From assembly GCA_905197955.1 (NCBI GenBank), contig CAJKAR010000005.1:62001-126000 (forward strand): a stretch of 64,000 bases of DNA. Reading direction: 5' to 3'. The position numbers and the translations under genes were made by a program. Below the pieces are notes generated by a model, which saw only the letters and a program-made list of their open reading frames with translations, was not told the DNA's origin and made no database searches. Positions 52,448-60,568 of this stretch are shown in pieces (the first letter of the stretch is position 1; every line of letters starts with the position of its first letter). The stretch is from an uncultured Lentisphaeria bacterium. Its GTDB lineage: Bacteria > Verrucomicrobiota > Lentisphaeria > Victivallales > UBA1829.

Positions 52448-54466
52448 TTATTTTGCGACGGCTTCTTCAATGCCCTTCTTGACAGCGTTCAGATCAGTTC
52501 CATCGAAGAATCTGCCGCCGACGAGGACTTCACCCGCCTGGCGCTTTGTGCATGACGGAGCAAATGCCGTTTCCACGACGAGCTTGTCCGCCAGCCCTTT
52601 CTGATCCGCATATTCCAGGATCTGAGAGAGCATTTCCGCGCTCTTCTTTTCATCCTTGCCCGGAGTGACACAGACGGAGACGGCAATCTTCCGGGAGTCC
52701 TTTCCGGATTCGACCACTTCGACCGCATCGAAAATTCCGTTGAGATTTTCGTACTTGGTGTGAAGAAGGTGATGAGCCTTTTCCGAGTTCGGCTGCCCGC
52801 CGAGGTATTTTTCATAGCACTCTTTGAGCATGTGGTTCTCAAGAGAATTTTTGAACTGCATGTTCTTGTCGCATTTGTAGACGGCTTCCATTCGGCTGGT
52901 GCGTTTGACACGATCATTGAGAATGGGCTGTCCGCCGCCGCAGATGCATCCGCCGGGACACGCCATCACTTCGATGAAGTGGTACGGCGAGGTTCCGTCC
53001 GCAGCCTGCTGAGCGAGTTCTTTTGCCGCTCCGAGCGTGTTGACCACCGCGATCTTCAGTTCCGCATCCCCCGCTTTGATGGAGGTCTCTTTGAAGCGCT
53101 GACTTCCGCGGACCGCATGGAATTCGAGTCCGTGCATCGGGACCTTTCCTTCGATCTTGCCGACCGCATAGCGGAGAGCCGCTTCCATCACGCCGCCGGA
53201 AGTTCCGAAAATCACACCGGCACCGGTTCCGAATCCGAACGGCATATCGAATGCTTCCTGTTCCAGTTCGGCGAACTTGATTCCGAAGGAGTCGATCATG
53301 CGGCCGATTTCCGTTGTCGTAAGAACATAATCGACATCCGGGTTGCCATCGACTTTGAATTTGTCAAGGCTGGCTTCATATTTCTTTGCCGTGCAGGGCA
53401 TAATGGAGACAACGACGATATCCTCGCGTTTCTTGCCGAGCATTTCGGGCAGGGCTTCCTTCATGGTCGCACCGAACATCTGCTGCGGAGAGCGGCAGGA
53501 GGAGAGGTTCTTGGCAAGAGACGGGAAGTTAATTTCCGCATACTTGACCCAGCCCGGGCAGCAGGAGGTGAACATCGGGAACGGTCCGCCCGCTTTGACT
53601 CTGCGCAGGAACTCTTCCGCTTCTTCCCAGATGGTCATATCCGCACTGAAGGTGGTGTCATAGACATAATCGAATCCCATCTTCTTGAGAGCGGCAACCA
53701 GTTTGCCTGCGGCATTCTGTCCGGCTTCCTGATTGAAGAACTCGGCGAGCGCAAAACGAACTGCCGGCGCGACCTGGGCCACGACGATTTTCGAGGGATC
53801 GTGAATTGCGTTCCAGACCTCTTCGCGATTCTGACGCGGAATGATTGCTCCGGTCGGACAGACAGCGGCACACTGACCGCAGTTGACACACTCGACCTCC
53901 GCCAGATTCTTATCGAACGCCGGCGCCACTTTCGCTTTGGATCCGCGGAAGGAGAAGCCGATCGCGCCGATTCCCTGCACTTCGGTGCAGACTCGGACGC
54001 AGTCGCCGCAGAGCACGCACTTGTTCGGGTCGCGCTCCAGAGACGGAGAGCTCTTGTCGATCGGCTCCAGCTCCTGACGCTGTTTGTAGCGGATGGTATC
54101 GACACCGAGACGGCGTGCAAGAGTCTGAAGCGTGCAGCTGGCACTGCGCACGCAGGAGGGGCATTCCCGATTGTGATTCGCAAGCAGCAGCTCAATGTTG
54201 ATCTTGCGGATGTCGCGAAGCTGTTTCGTATCGGTCTTGATGACCATTCCGTTTTCCGGCGGAGTGGAACAGGCCGCCATGATGCCGCGCTTTTCCACTT
54301 CGACAAGACAGAGTCTGCATGCGCCGTAAACGCTGAGTTCCGAATGATAACAGAATGTCGGCAGTTCGATTCCGGTTTTCCGGATCACTTCGAGGAGATT
54401 GCGCTCCCCTTGAATTTCAACCTGAACGCCGTTGACTGTAAGAGTTTTCACTTCTGGTGTTGTCAT
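52448..54466 (-). CDS. hydA: [FeFe]-hydrogenase catalytic subunit HydA
   Basis: The 672-residue protein starts with a [2Fe-2S] domain (YGACRLCLVEVEKRG), then the His-Cys3 [4Fe-4S] site (HNRECPSCVRSASC, about 98-111), a two-cluster ferredoxin domain (CVLCGDCVRVC; CVNCGQCAAVCP) and the H-cluster domain with complete motifs TSCCPGW (L1, 300-306), MPCTAKK (L2, 356-362) and EVMACPGGCICGGGQP (L3, 499-514). HHLLHTKY ends the usual catalytic part. An additional 100-residue domain (573-672) with only two Cys (599, 639) looks like a degenerate thioredoxin-like ferredoxin. With HydB and HydC it should couple NADH, and probably ferredoxin, to H2. Maturases HydEFG are not in the window. Confidence 0.95.
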   Translation of the reverse strand: MTTPEVKTLTVNGVQVEIQGERNLLEVIRKTGIELPTFCYHSELSVYGACRLCLVEVEKRGIMAACSTPPENGMVIKTDTKQLRDIRKINIELLLANHNRECPSCVRSASCTLQTLARRLGVDTIRYKQRQELEPIDKSSPSLERDPNKCVLCGDCVRVCTEVQGIGAIGFSFRGSKAKVAPAFDKNLAEVECVNCGQCAAVCPTGAIIPRQNREEVWNAIHDPSKIVVAQVAPAVRFALAEFFNQEAGQNAAGKLVAALKKMGFDYVYDTTFSADMTIWEEAEEFLRRVKAGGPFPMFTSCCPGWVKYAEINFPSLAKNLSSCRSPQQMFGATMKEALPEMLGKKREDIVVVSIMPCTAKKYEASLDKFKVDGNPDVDYVLTTTEIGRMIDSFGIKFAELEQEAFDMPFGFGTGAGVIFGTSGGVMEAALRYAVGKIEGKVPMHGLEFHAVRGSQRFKETSIKAGDAELKIAVVNTLGAAKELAQQAADGTSPYHFIEVMACPGGCICGGGQPILNDRVKRTSRMEAVYKCDKNMQFKNSLENHMLKECYEKYLGGQPNSEKAHHLLHTKYENLNGIFDAVEVVESGKDSRKIAVSVCVTPGKDEKKSAEMLSQILEYADQKGLADKLVVETAFAPSCTKRQAGEVLVGGRFFDGTDLNAVKKGIEEAVAK

Positions 54467-54488
54467 TTTAACGTATCCTTAACAAGTG

Positions 54489-56399
54489 TTAGATGCCGGA
54501 GATCGCGGAGAACTTGCACGCCGCTTTGCATGCGCCGCATTTGATGCATTTCGCCGGATCGATGTGGAACGGTTTTCTGATTTCGCCGGAGATCGCACCG
54601 ACCGGGCATTTCTTCGCACAGGCGGAGCAGCCTTTGCATTTCGATGCGATAATCTCGGGGAACGCGAGCGCTTTGCACTGTCCCGCCGGACAGCGTTTCT
54701 CTCTGACGTGGATCAGATACTCTTCCCGGAAGTGTTTCAGAGTGGAAAGAACCGGATTCGGCGCTGTCTTGCCAAGTCCGCAGAGAGAACCCATCTGAAC
54801 CGCTTTCGCCGTCTGTTCGAGCAGATCGAGCGTGTGCTCATCGGCTCTGCCCTTGGTGATGTCGTCGAGAAGCGCCAGCATCTGCTTGGTGCCTTCGCGG
54901 CAGGGCACGCATTTTCCGCAGGATTCATTCTGTGTGAAGTGCATGAAGAATTTCGCCACGGAAACCATACAGGTTCCGGTGTTCATGACCACCAGTCCGC
55001 CGGATCCAACCATCGCTCCGACGCTCTTGAGTGAGTCAAAGTCGAGGGGCAGATTCAGCATCTCTTTCGTCAGGCATCCGCCGGAAGGACCGCCGATCTG
55101 AACGGATTTGAAGTTGTCAATCGAGACTTTTCCGTCGGTACCGGTGACTCCGCCGCCGATCTCATTGACGATCTCATTCAGAGTCGCTCCGAATGGCACT
55201 TCGATCAGTCCGGTGTTCGCCACGTGTCCGGTAAGAGCAAAGGTCTTGGTTCCGGGGGAGGTCGGTGTACCGAGCTCACGGAATTTCGCCGCTCCTTCGC
55301 GGAGAATGTAGGGAACCGTGCCCAGGGTTTCCACGTTGTTGATGACGGTCGGTTTGCCCCAGAGACCTTTCTGCGCCGGGAACGGCGGTTTCGGCATCGG
55401 CATACCGCGTTTGCCTTCGATCGAGGCCATCAGAGCGGTTTCCTCACCGCAGACAAACGCTCCAGCGCCTTCCATCACCGTGATGCGGAAGGAACAGCCG
55501 GAACCGAAAATATCGTCGCCGAGAATTCCCGCCTCTTCAGCATCCTTCACCGCTTTGCGCATGCGGACGACGGCAAGAGGATATTCGGCACGGACATATA
55601 CATAGCCTTCATCGGCGCCGATCGCACGGGCGGCGATCATCATGCCTTCGATGACGGCATGCGGATTGCCTTCCAGAACGGAACGGTCCATGAATGCTCC
55701 CGGGTCGCCTTCGTCGCCGTTGCAGATGACGTATTTTTTCGGTCCGGGCGAGGCAAGAGTGAATCTCCACTTTCTGCCGGTGGGGAATCCGCCGCCTCCG
55801 CGTCCCCGGAGTCCGGAGGCTTCCATGACGGTGCAGACCTCTTCGGGTGTCATCTGTGTATAAGCCTTGATCGCGCCCTCATAGCCGCGTTTGTAGAAAT
55901 ATTCACCGATGCTGTCCGGTTCAATGGTGCAGTTGGCAAGAACAAGACGGTGCTGTCTGCTGTAGAAGGGAATTTCGTGTTCGCCTTTGTAGCGTTTGCC
56001 ATCGCTCGGGTTCAGATAGAGAAGACGGTCGATGACATTGTGCTTCAGGATGGTTTCCTGTACGATTTCACAGGCGTCGGAAGCCTGGACTTTGGTGTAG
56101 ATGATGTCATCGGGAAGGATTCGGACGAGGGGACCCATCTGGCAGAAGCCCTGGCAGCCGCTCTTGGAGACATAGGTACAGGCGTTCTGAACCTGATCTG
56201 CGGATTCGTGCTCGAGATCGACTTCGACAGGCTGTCCGGCTTTTTTGAGTTCTTCGACGAGAGCGTCGCGGAGTTTGAGAGATCCGTTTGCGACGCATCC
56301 GGTACCGCCGCAGACGATGATTCTGCGAGCGACTTTATCGTGTTTTGCGGCGTAATCACTGATGCGCTGTTTGACATCCGCCACTGTAAGTTTAGCCAT
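54489..56399 (-). CDS. hydB: NuoF-like diaphorase subunit HydB of [FeFe]-hydrogenase
   Basis: The 636-residue protein has an N-terminal thioredoxin-like [2Fe-2S] domain (IIVCGGTGCVANGS, SKSGCQGFCQMGP), the NADH/FMN NuoF core (GLRGRGGGGFPTGRKWRF; CNGDEGDPGAFMDRS; EGAGAFVCGEETALMASIEGKRG), the [4Fe-4S] motif ESCGKCVPCREG, and a C-terminal 2[4Fe-4S] ferredoxin (CKGCSACAKKCP; CIKCGACKAACK). This four-part layout is that of HydB in electron-bifurcating hydrogenases. Its start overlaps the hydC stop by one base (TAATG), and hydA follows after 22 bases. It takes electrons from NADH and hands them to HydA. Confidence 0.95.
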   Translation of the reverse strand: MAKLTVADVKQRISDYAAKHDKVARRIIVCGGTGCVANGSLKLRDALVEELKKAGQPVEVDLEHESADQVQNACTYVSKSGCQGFCQMGPLVRILPDDIIYTKVQASDACEIVQETILKHNVIDRLLYLNPSDGKRYKGEHEIPFYSRQHRLVLANCTIEPDSIGEYFYKRGYEGAIKAYTQMTPEEVCTVMEASGLRGRGGGGFPTGRKWRFTLASPGPKKYVICNGDEGDPGAFMDRSVLEGNPHAVIEGMMIAARAIGADEGYVYVRAEYPLAVVRMRKAVKDAEEAGILGDDIFGSGCSFRITVMEGAGAFVCGEETALMASIEGKRGMPMPKPPFPAQKGLWGKPTVINNVETLGTVPYILREGAAKFRELGTPTSPGTKTFALTGHVANTGLIEVPFGATLNEIVNEIGGGVTGTDGKVSIDNFKSVQIGGPSGGCLTKEMLNLPLDFDSLKSVGAMVGSGGLVVMNTGTCMVSVAKFFMHFTQNESCGKCVPCREGTKQMLALLDDITKGRADEHTLDLLEQTAKAVQMGSLCGLGKTAPNPVLSTLKHFREEYLIHVREKRCPAGQCKALAFPEIIASKCKGCSACAKKCPVGAISGEIRKPFHIDPAKCIKCGACKAACKFSAISGI

Positions 56400-56932
56400 T
56401 ATGCCACCTCATTTGCGGTTTTGGATCCCTGTTTGGCGAGGAGATCATCGATGATTTTCGGAATATCGGAAGGTTTGACCTGTCCGTGAACGTCGTCGTT
56501 GACAAGCATGACGGGAGCAAGTCCGCATGCGCCGAGGCAGCTGACGGTTTCGACCGTGAACATCATATCGTCGGTGCTGTCGCGATCGGGTTTGATATTG
56601 AGTTTCTCATAGAGAGCGTCGAGGATTGCGGTGGAACCTTTCACATGACAGGCGGTTCCGTCGCAGAGGCGGATGATGTTCTTTCCTTTCGGCTTGAGGG
56701 AGAAATGCGCGTAGAAGGTTGCAACTCCGTATACTCTTGCCGGAGGAAGTCCCAGCGCACAGGCAATATAGCTGAGAAGCTCTTTGGAGAGCCAGTTGTA
56801 ACGGGCCTGCACTGCCTGCAGGATCGGTACGAGCTTTGCTTTGTCGTAGTTGTACTCGCGGAGAACGGCTTCCGCGTCCTCCATGCGCGAAACTGCTTTT
56901 TCCGCTTCGCGCGCTCTTACAGATGCATCCAT
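56399..56932 (-). CDS. hydC: NuoE-like subunit HydC of [FeFe]-hydrogenase
   Basis: The 177-residue product has a helical N-terminus and a thioredoxin-like [2Fe-2S] domain with ligands in LCDGTACHVKGS and TVSCLGACGLAPVMLVND, the NuoE pattern (C-x4-C ... C-x3-C). ALGLPPARVYGVATFYAHF is the conserved NuoE helix. It carries an electron relay between HydB and HydA. AGGAGG lies 9 bases before the ATG. It is the first gene of hydCBA, with a promoter and Rex-like site about 160-210 bases upstream, leaving a long leader of about 175 bases. Confidence 0.95.
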   Translation of the reverse strand: MDASVRAREAEKAVSRMEDAEAVLREYNYDKAKLVPILQAVQARYNWLSKELLSYIACALGLPPARVYGVATFYAHFSLKPKGKNIIRLCDGTACHVKGSTAILDALYEKLNIKPDRDSTDDMMFTVETVSCLGACGLAPVMLVNDDVHGQVKPSDIPKIIDDLLAKQGSKTANEVA

Positions 56933-57093
56933 TCTTATTCCTCCTGTTAGGGTAAATGTTCCATCCAGTCGATGTCCCGCATAAAAGACCAGCGTCTTTT
57001 CCGCGCATGAAAAAGCACAGAAAAAGATTCCCCTTCCGCTGATTTCACATGTCTCTTTGAAATTAGCTTTTGTGAAAATGATTTTCTGTACTT

Positions 57094-57111
57094 TCGTGAT
57101 TCATTTCACAA
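57094..57111. promoter_or_regulatory. Rex-like operator over the hydCBA transcription start
   Basis: TCGTGATTCATTTCACAA (57094-57111) resembles the Rex consensus TTGTGAA-N4-TTCACAA; the right half is perfect, the left half matches 5 of 7. It lies just downstream of the -10 box, so a bound repressor would block transcription. Further TGTGAA/TTCACA half sites occur at about 57048, 57071, 57166, 57207 and 57259. Confidence 0.6.
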
Positions 57112-57113
57112 CT

Positions 57114-57142
57114 AATATATCAGTTTGTATTACAAAAGTCAA
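57114..57142 (-). promoter_or_regulatory. Promoter of hydCBA
   Basis: On the minus strand TTGACT (57142-57137), 17 bases and TATATT (57119-57114), with the start expected at about 57107. Confidence 0.7.
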
Positions 57143-57467
57143 ATGCAGACTCGCCAAATTTGTCTTTTCACAGCGATTCAAGGCTAAAATTTTTGCATTT
57201 TTCACACAAAGGAACGGTTTGTTTCCGAATTCGAAGGGGTGGATTTCAGTGTGTATTTTTCACAGCAAAAACGATTTCGGGACCGGACTCCCCTCCGTGG
57301 AAGCTCTTTTCCACGATAACCCGATTGCCGGGAACAAGTTCCATGTGAAGCTGCATCGGCGGGGAATGCCTTTGATTTTCTTCAGAGCGTTCCACAACGG
57401 GAATCCGGCTGGCCGGAGGAGTTTCGGGAAGAGAATGCAATTTCCCTTCTTTGTTTTCCCGAAGTGC
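57143..57467. other. Gene-free stretch between hydCBA and the aldolase gene
   Basis: I see no credible gene here. The part up to about 57270 is AT-rich and holds repeated TTTTTCACA-like elements (57165, 57203, 57256) that could be further Rex half sites. The part from 57290 to 57467 contains TGGAAGCTCTTTTCCA-like and GTTCCACAACGGGAA-like small stems without T tracts. Confidence 0.4.
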
Positions 57468-57496
57468 TTGCATAATTCCGCGGAATACTGTATATT
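57468..57496 (+). promoter_or_regulatory. Promoter of the aldolase gene with a perfect palindrome in the spacer
   Basis: TTGCAT (57468-57473), 17 bases and TATATT (57491-57496). The spacer contains ATTCCGCGGAAT (57475-57486), a perfect 12-bp palindrome at a classical repressor position. Confidence 0.65.
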
Positions 57497-57534
57497 CCCT
57501 TTGTCAACTCAATTATAGAAGAAGGAGCATGAAA

Positions 57535-58809
57535 ATGAGCTGCAATTACACGCATCCGCGCAATATTCTCGTGGCCACCCTCCAGCGTCTCTACGACTAT
57601 GGAATGACAACCACATCCGGCGGAAACCTCTCCATCAAGGACGATGACGGAAACATCTGGATCACTCCCGGCGGAATCGACAAGGGATCTCTTAAACCGG
57701 ATGATATCGTCAAAGTGACTCCGGAAGGCGAGATCATCGGAAAACACCGTCCGAGCTGCGAACTGCCGTTCCATACCGCAGTTTACACTCTCCGCAAAGA
57801 TGTCCGCGCGGTGCTTCATGCTCATTCTCCGGCTCTGGTGGCATTCAGTCTTGTCGGCAGATGCCCCGATCCGTCGCTGGTTCCCGGCTGCCGCGAAGCC
57901 TGCGGAAAAGTCGCGTTCTCCCGCTATGACATTCCCGGAAGCAGATCTCTGGGCGAGATCATCGCTGCGGAATTCGAGAAGGGCGCCGATTCCGTTATGA
58001 TGGAAAATCACGGCGCCGTCATGTGCGGGGCTACGATCGCGGAAGCCTTCACCCGTTTTGAATCCCTGGATTATGTGGCGCGCATTCAGATCAATGCCAG
58101 CGGACTCGGCGATCTTCTGCATCCGCAGGGAGAGCCGAAGCGGACCGTCTGGCCGGAGTTCGAACCGATCAGCGCCTCTCCGTATGAGTGCGAGATGCGC
58201 GATACAATTATTAATCTGCGCGCGCGTGCCTATCGCCAGAAACTTCTGTTTACAGGAAATGCGTTCCTTTCCGCCAGACTCGCGGATGATGATTTCATCG
58301 TAACGCCGACCAATTTCGATCCGATGGATATGAATGCCGCCGATATGGTGCGCATTGTCAACGGCAAACGGGAAGCCGGCAAGATTCCGTCTTCCGGTTC
58401 CGCCTTCTGCCGCGAGATCTACCGCCGCTGCGGATGGGTCAATGCGATCATCATGACACGTCCGCCAAACGCGATGGCGTTCGCCTCCACCGGAACCCGG
58501 ATGGACAGCCGCACGATTCCGGAAAGCTATATTCAGCTCCGCGACATTCCGCTGGTTTCCTCAGCCGAGTACTTCAACGATCCGTTGAAGGTGATCGACC
58601 GGATCACTCCGGCAACTCCGGTGCTGATGGTGGAAAACTGCGGTGTCATATCCTGCGGCAAGACGCTGATTGAGGCGTTCGACCGTCTCGAAGTCTCCGA
58701 ATTCACGGCGAAGTGCATTCTTCTTGCGGGACGGATCGGTACGCTCAAACCGATCACCCAGGAACAGGTTGATGAGATCGTCGAAGCCTTCAATCTGCCG
58801 AAGGCATGA
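57535..58809 (+). CDS. Tandem class II aldolase/AraD-like protein with degenerate second domain
   Basis: The start at 57535 has AAGGAG at 7-base spacing; the ATG at 57529 is too close to it. In the 424-residue product, residues 1-215 form a complete class II aldolase/epimerase domain: TTTSGGNLSIKDDDGNIWITPGG, CELPFHTAVY (Glu76), HAHSP (zinc His95/His97) and ENHGAVMCG. Residues 230-424 repeat the fold (VTPTNFDPMDMN, SSGSAFCREIYRRC, VENCGVISCGKTLIEAFDRLE), but the zinc HxH is replaced by MTRPP, so this half is probably structural or regulatory. Sugar-phosphate aldolase activity (fuculose- or ribulose-phosphate type) is likely; the substrate is unknown. Confidence 0.8.
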   Translation: MSCNYTHPRNILVATLQRLYDYGMTTTSGGNLSIKDDDGNIWITPGGIDKGSLKPDDIVKVTPEGEIIGKHRPSCELPFHTAVYTLRKDVRAVLHAHSPALVAFSLVGRCPDPSLVPGCREACGKVAFSRYDIPGSRSLGEIIAAEFEKGADSVMMENHGAVMCGATIAEAFTRFESLDYVARIQINASGLGDLLHPQGEPKRTVWPEFEPISASPYECEMRDTIINLRARAYRQKLLFTGNAFLSARLADDDFIVTPTNFDPMDMNAADMVRIVNGKREAGKIPSSGSAFCREIYRRCGWVNAIIMTRPPNAMAFASTGTRMDSRTIPESYIQLRDIPLVSSAEYFNDPLKVIDRITPATPVLMVENCGVISCGKTLIEAFDRLEVSEFTAKCILLAGRIGTLKPITQEQVDEIVEAFNLPKA

Positions 58810-58812
58810 TCG

Positions 58813-60519
58813 GTGAACATGCAGCAGAACCGGATTCAGGAGAGTTCCCGCCCGGTGCTCATCTCGGGGCACCGGAACCCGGATGTGGACAGCGTCATGG
58901 CGGCGTATGCGCTTGCAGCGCTGAAACATGCGCTCGGGGATGACAATGTGACGCCGATCTGTCCCGGTCTGATGCCGGAGCGGGCCGCATGGGTGTTCCG
59001 GCATTTCAAGCTGGAGATGCCGCAGTGCCGGAACGATGTCTATGTCCGTGTCGGAAACATCATGGAGGAGAACTGCAGGGCGGTTCCTGCAGATGTTTCG
59101 CTGTTTGACGCGGTCCGAATGCTGAAGGAGTCGAATGCTCCTGCGCTTCCCGTGGTGGATGCGCACCGGAAGTATCTGGGAATTCTGAGTCCGTTTTCCC
59201 TGCTTTCCGATCTGCTGAATATCGGAGCGGATTCCGATGCGGGGAAGAGTCTTACCGGAAGGTCGATCTACTCTTCCGTTGCGATGATTCAGAATGTGCT
59301 TCAGGCGGAGAGTCTTGCGGGAACGCCCGATGGAAAACTCCGCAATTTCGATGTGTTCGTGGCGGCGATGAGTTCGGAATTCTTCGACCGGCATCTGAAT
59401 TCCGCTCATGCGAATGAGCCGGTTATTATTGTCGGGGACCGCCCGGAGATTCACCTGCGAGTGCTCCAGAGACCGATCCGCCTTCTGATTATTACTGGAA
59501 ATTGTCCGGTGGAGTCCTCCGTGGTCGAGCTGGCGGAGTTCAAGAAGGTGACGATTCTGCGGACCGCTTGCGATTCCGCAACTGTGATCCGCCGCTTGAA
59601 ATTCAGTTCTCCGGTGGCGAATGCATCGTTGAACCGGAAGGTCGCGGTGCTGGCGGAGGATGATATGGTACGGGAGATCCGTCCGCAGATTCTGGCGTCG
59701 CCGGATGATGTGTTTCCTGTCTGCGATCATGACGGCAGACTGCGCGGAATCGTTTCGAAAGCCTCGTTTACCGCTCCGCCGCCATTTGCAATGATTCTGG
59801 TGGATCATAATGAAATCACGCAGGGAATTCCCGGACTCGAGGAGATCCCGGTCATTGAAGTGGTGGATCATCACAGGATCGGGATGAAGCCGACTTCCGA
59901 ACCGATCAAATTCACAGCGGATGTAGTCGGAAGCACCTGTACGCTGGTGGCGGGAATGTATCGTTCCGCGGGGCTGCGCCCGACGCGGGAGATCGCCGGA
60001 GTCCTGCTGTGCGGAATTGTCACGGATACACTTCTGTTTCAGTCGCCGACCACGACCCGGCTTGATCGGGATACCGGTGCCTGGCTGGAAAAAATTTCCG
60101 GTACTACCGCCGGCGAGCTGATGAATGGTCTGATGCAGATAGATTCGCCGCTCGCGGTGAAATCCTCGCCGGAAGTGATTGATGCGGACCGCAAAAATTA
60201 TACGGAAAATGCTTACAGATTTGCCTTGTCGCAGGTGGAGGAGAATAATCTGGAACTTCTGCACCGCCGTCATGCCGAGCTTCAGAAAGAGATGGAGCGG
60301 ATCATGCGGGAGGAATCGCTTGATTTTATCGGACTGCTGGTGACAGATCCGGTCCGGGGCAATTCCGAGCTCCTGATTGTCGGATCACCTGCGATTGTCC
60401 GGAATCTTCCATACCGGAAACGTCCGGACGGATTGTTCATGCTGCCCGGCGTTCTCAGCCGGAAAAAACAGCTTTTGCCGCAGATCCTTGCGGTGACGCG
60501 CGCAGTGCCGAAACTTTGA
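58813..60519 (+). CDS. CBS-domain family II (DHH/DHHA2) inorganic pyrophosphatase
   Basis: The 568-residue product has the DHH N-terminus ISGHRNPDVDSVMAAYAL, a regulatory insert of about 250 residues (CBS: VSLFDAVRMLKESNAPALPVVDAHRKYLGILS; DRTGG-like middle; second CBS ending FPVCDHDGRLRGIVSK), then the rest of the DHH domain (ILVDHNEITQGIPG, VIEVVDHHRIG, VGSTCTLVAGMY) and the DHHA2 domain with SRKKQLLPQI. This is the nucleotide-regulated, metal-dependent PPase that drives biosynthesis by hydrolysing PPi. A GTG at 58813 has GAAGG at suitable spacing; an ATG at 58819 is the alternative. The aldolase gene ends 3 bases upstream. Confidence 0.92.
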   Translation: MNMQQNRIQESSRPVLISGHRNPDVDSVMAAYALAALKHALGDDNVTPICPGLMPERAAWVFRHFKLEMPQCRNDVYVRVGNIMEENCRAVPADVSLFDAVRMLKESNAPALPVVDAHRKYLGILSPFSLLSDLLNIGADSDAGKSLTGRSIYSSVAMIQNVLQAESLAGTPDGKLRNFDVFVAAMSSEFFDRHLNSAHANEPVIIVGDRPEIHLRVLQRPIRLLIITGNCPVESSVVELAEFKKVTILRTACDSATVIRRLKFSSPVANASLNRKVAVLAEDDMVREIRPQILASPDDVFPVCDHDGRLRGIVSKASFTAPPPFAMILVDHNEITQGIPGLEEIPVIEVVDHHRIGMKPTSEPIKFTADVVGSTCTLVAGMYRSAGLRPTREIAGVLLCGIVTDTLLFQSPTTTRLDRDTGAWLEKISGTTAGELMNGLMQIDSPLAVKSSPEVIDADRKNYTENAYRFALSQVEENNLELLHRRHAELQKEMERIMREESLDFIGLLVTDPVRGNSELLIVGSPAIVRNLPYRKRPDGLFMLPGVLSRKKQLLPQILAVTRAVPKL

Positions 60520-60568
60520 AAGAATCCGGGGGCTCTCCCGGTATTGAAACGGAAAGGACGGATGACAC

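Noticed and set aside
57048..57270. Repeated TTTTTCACA elements considered as a DnaA-box or origin cluster
   Set aside because: They do not match TTATCCACA, there is no dnaA or dnaN near, and they fit Rex-type half sites better.
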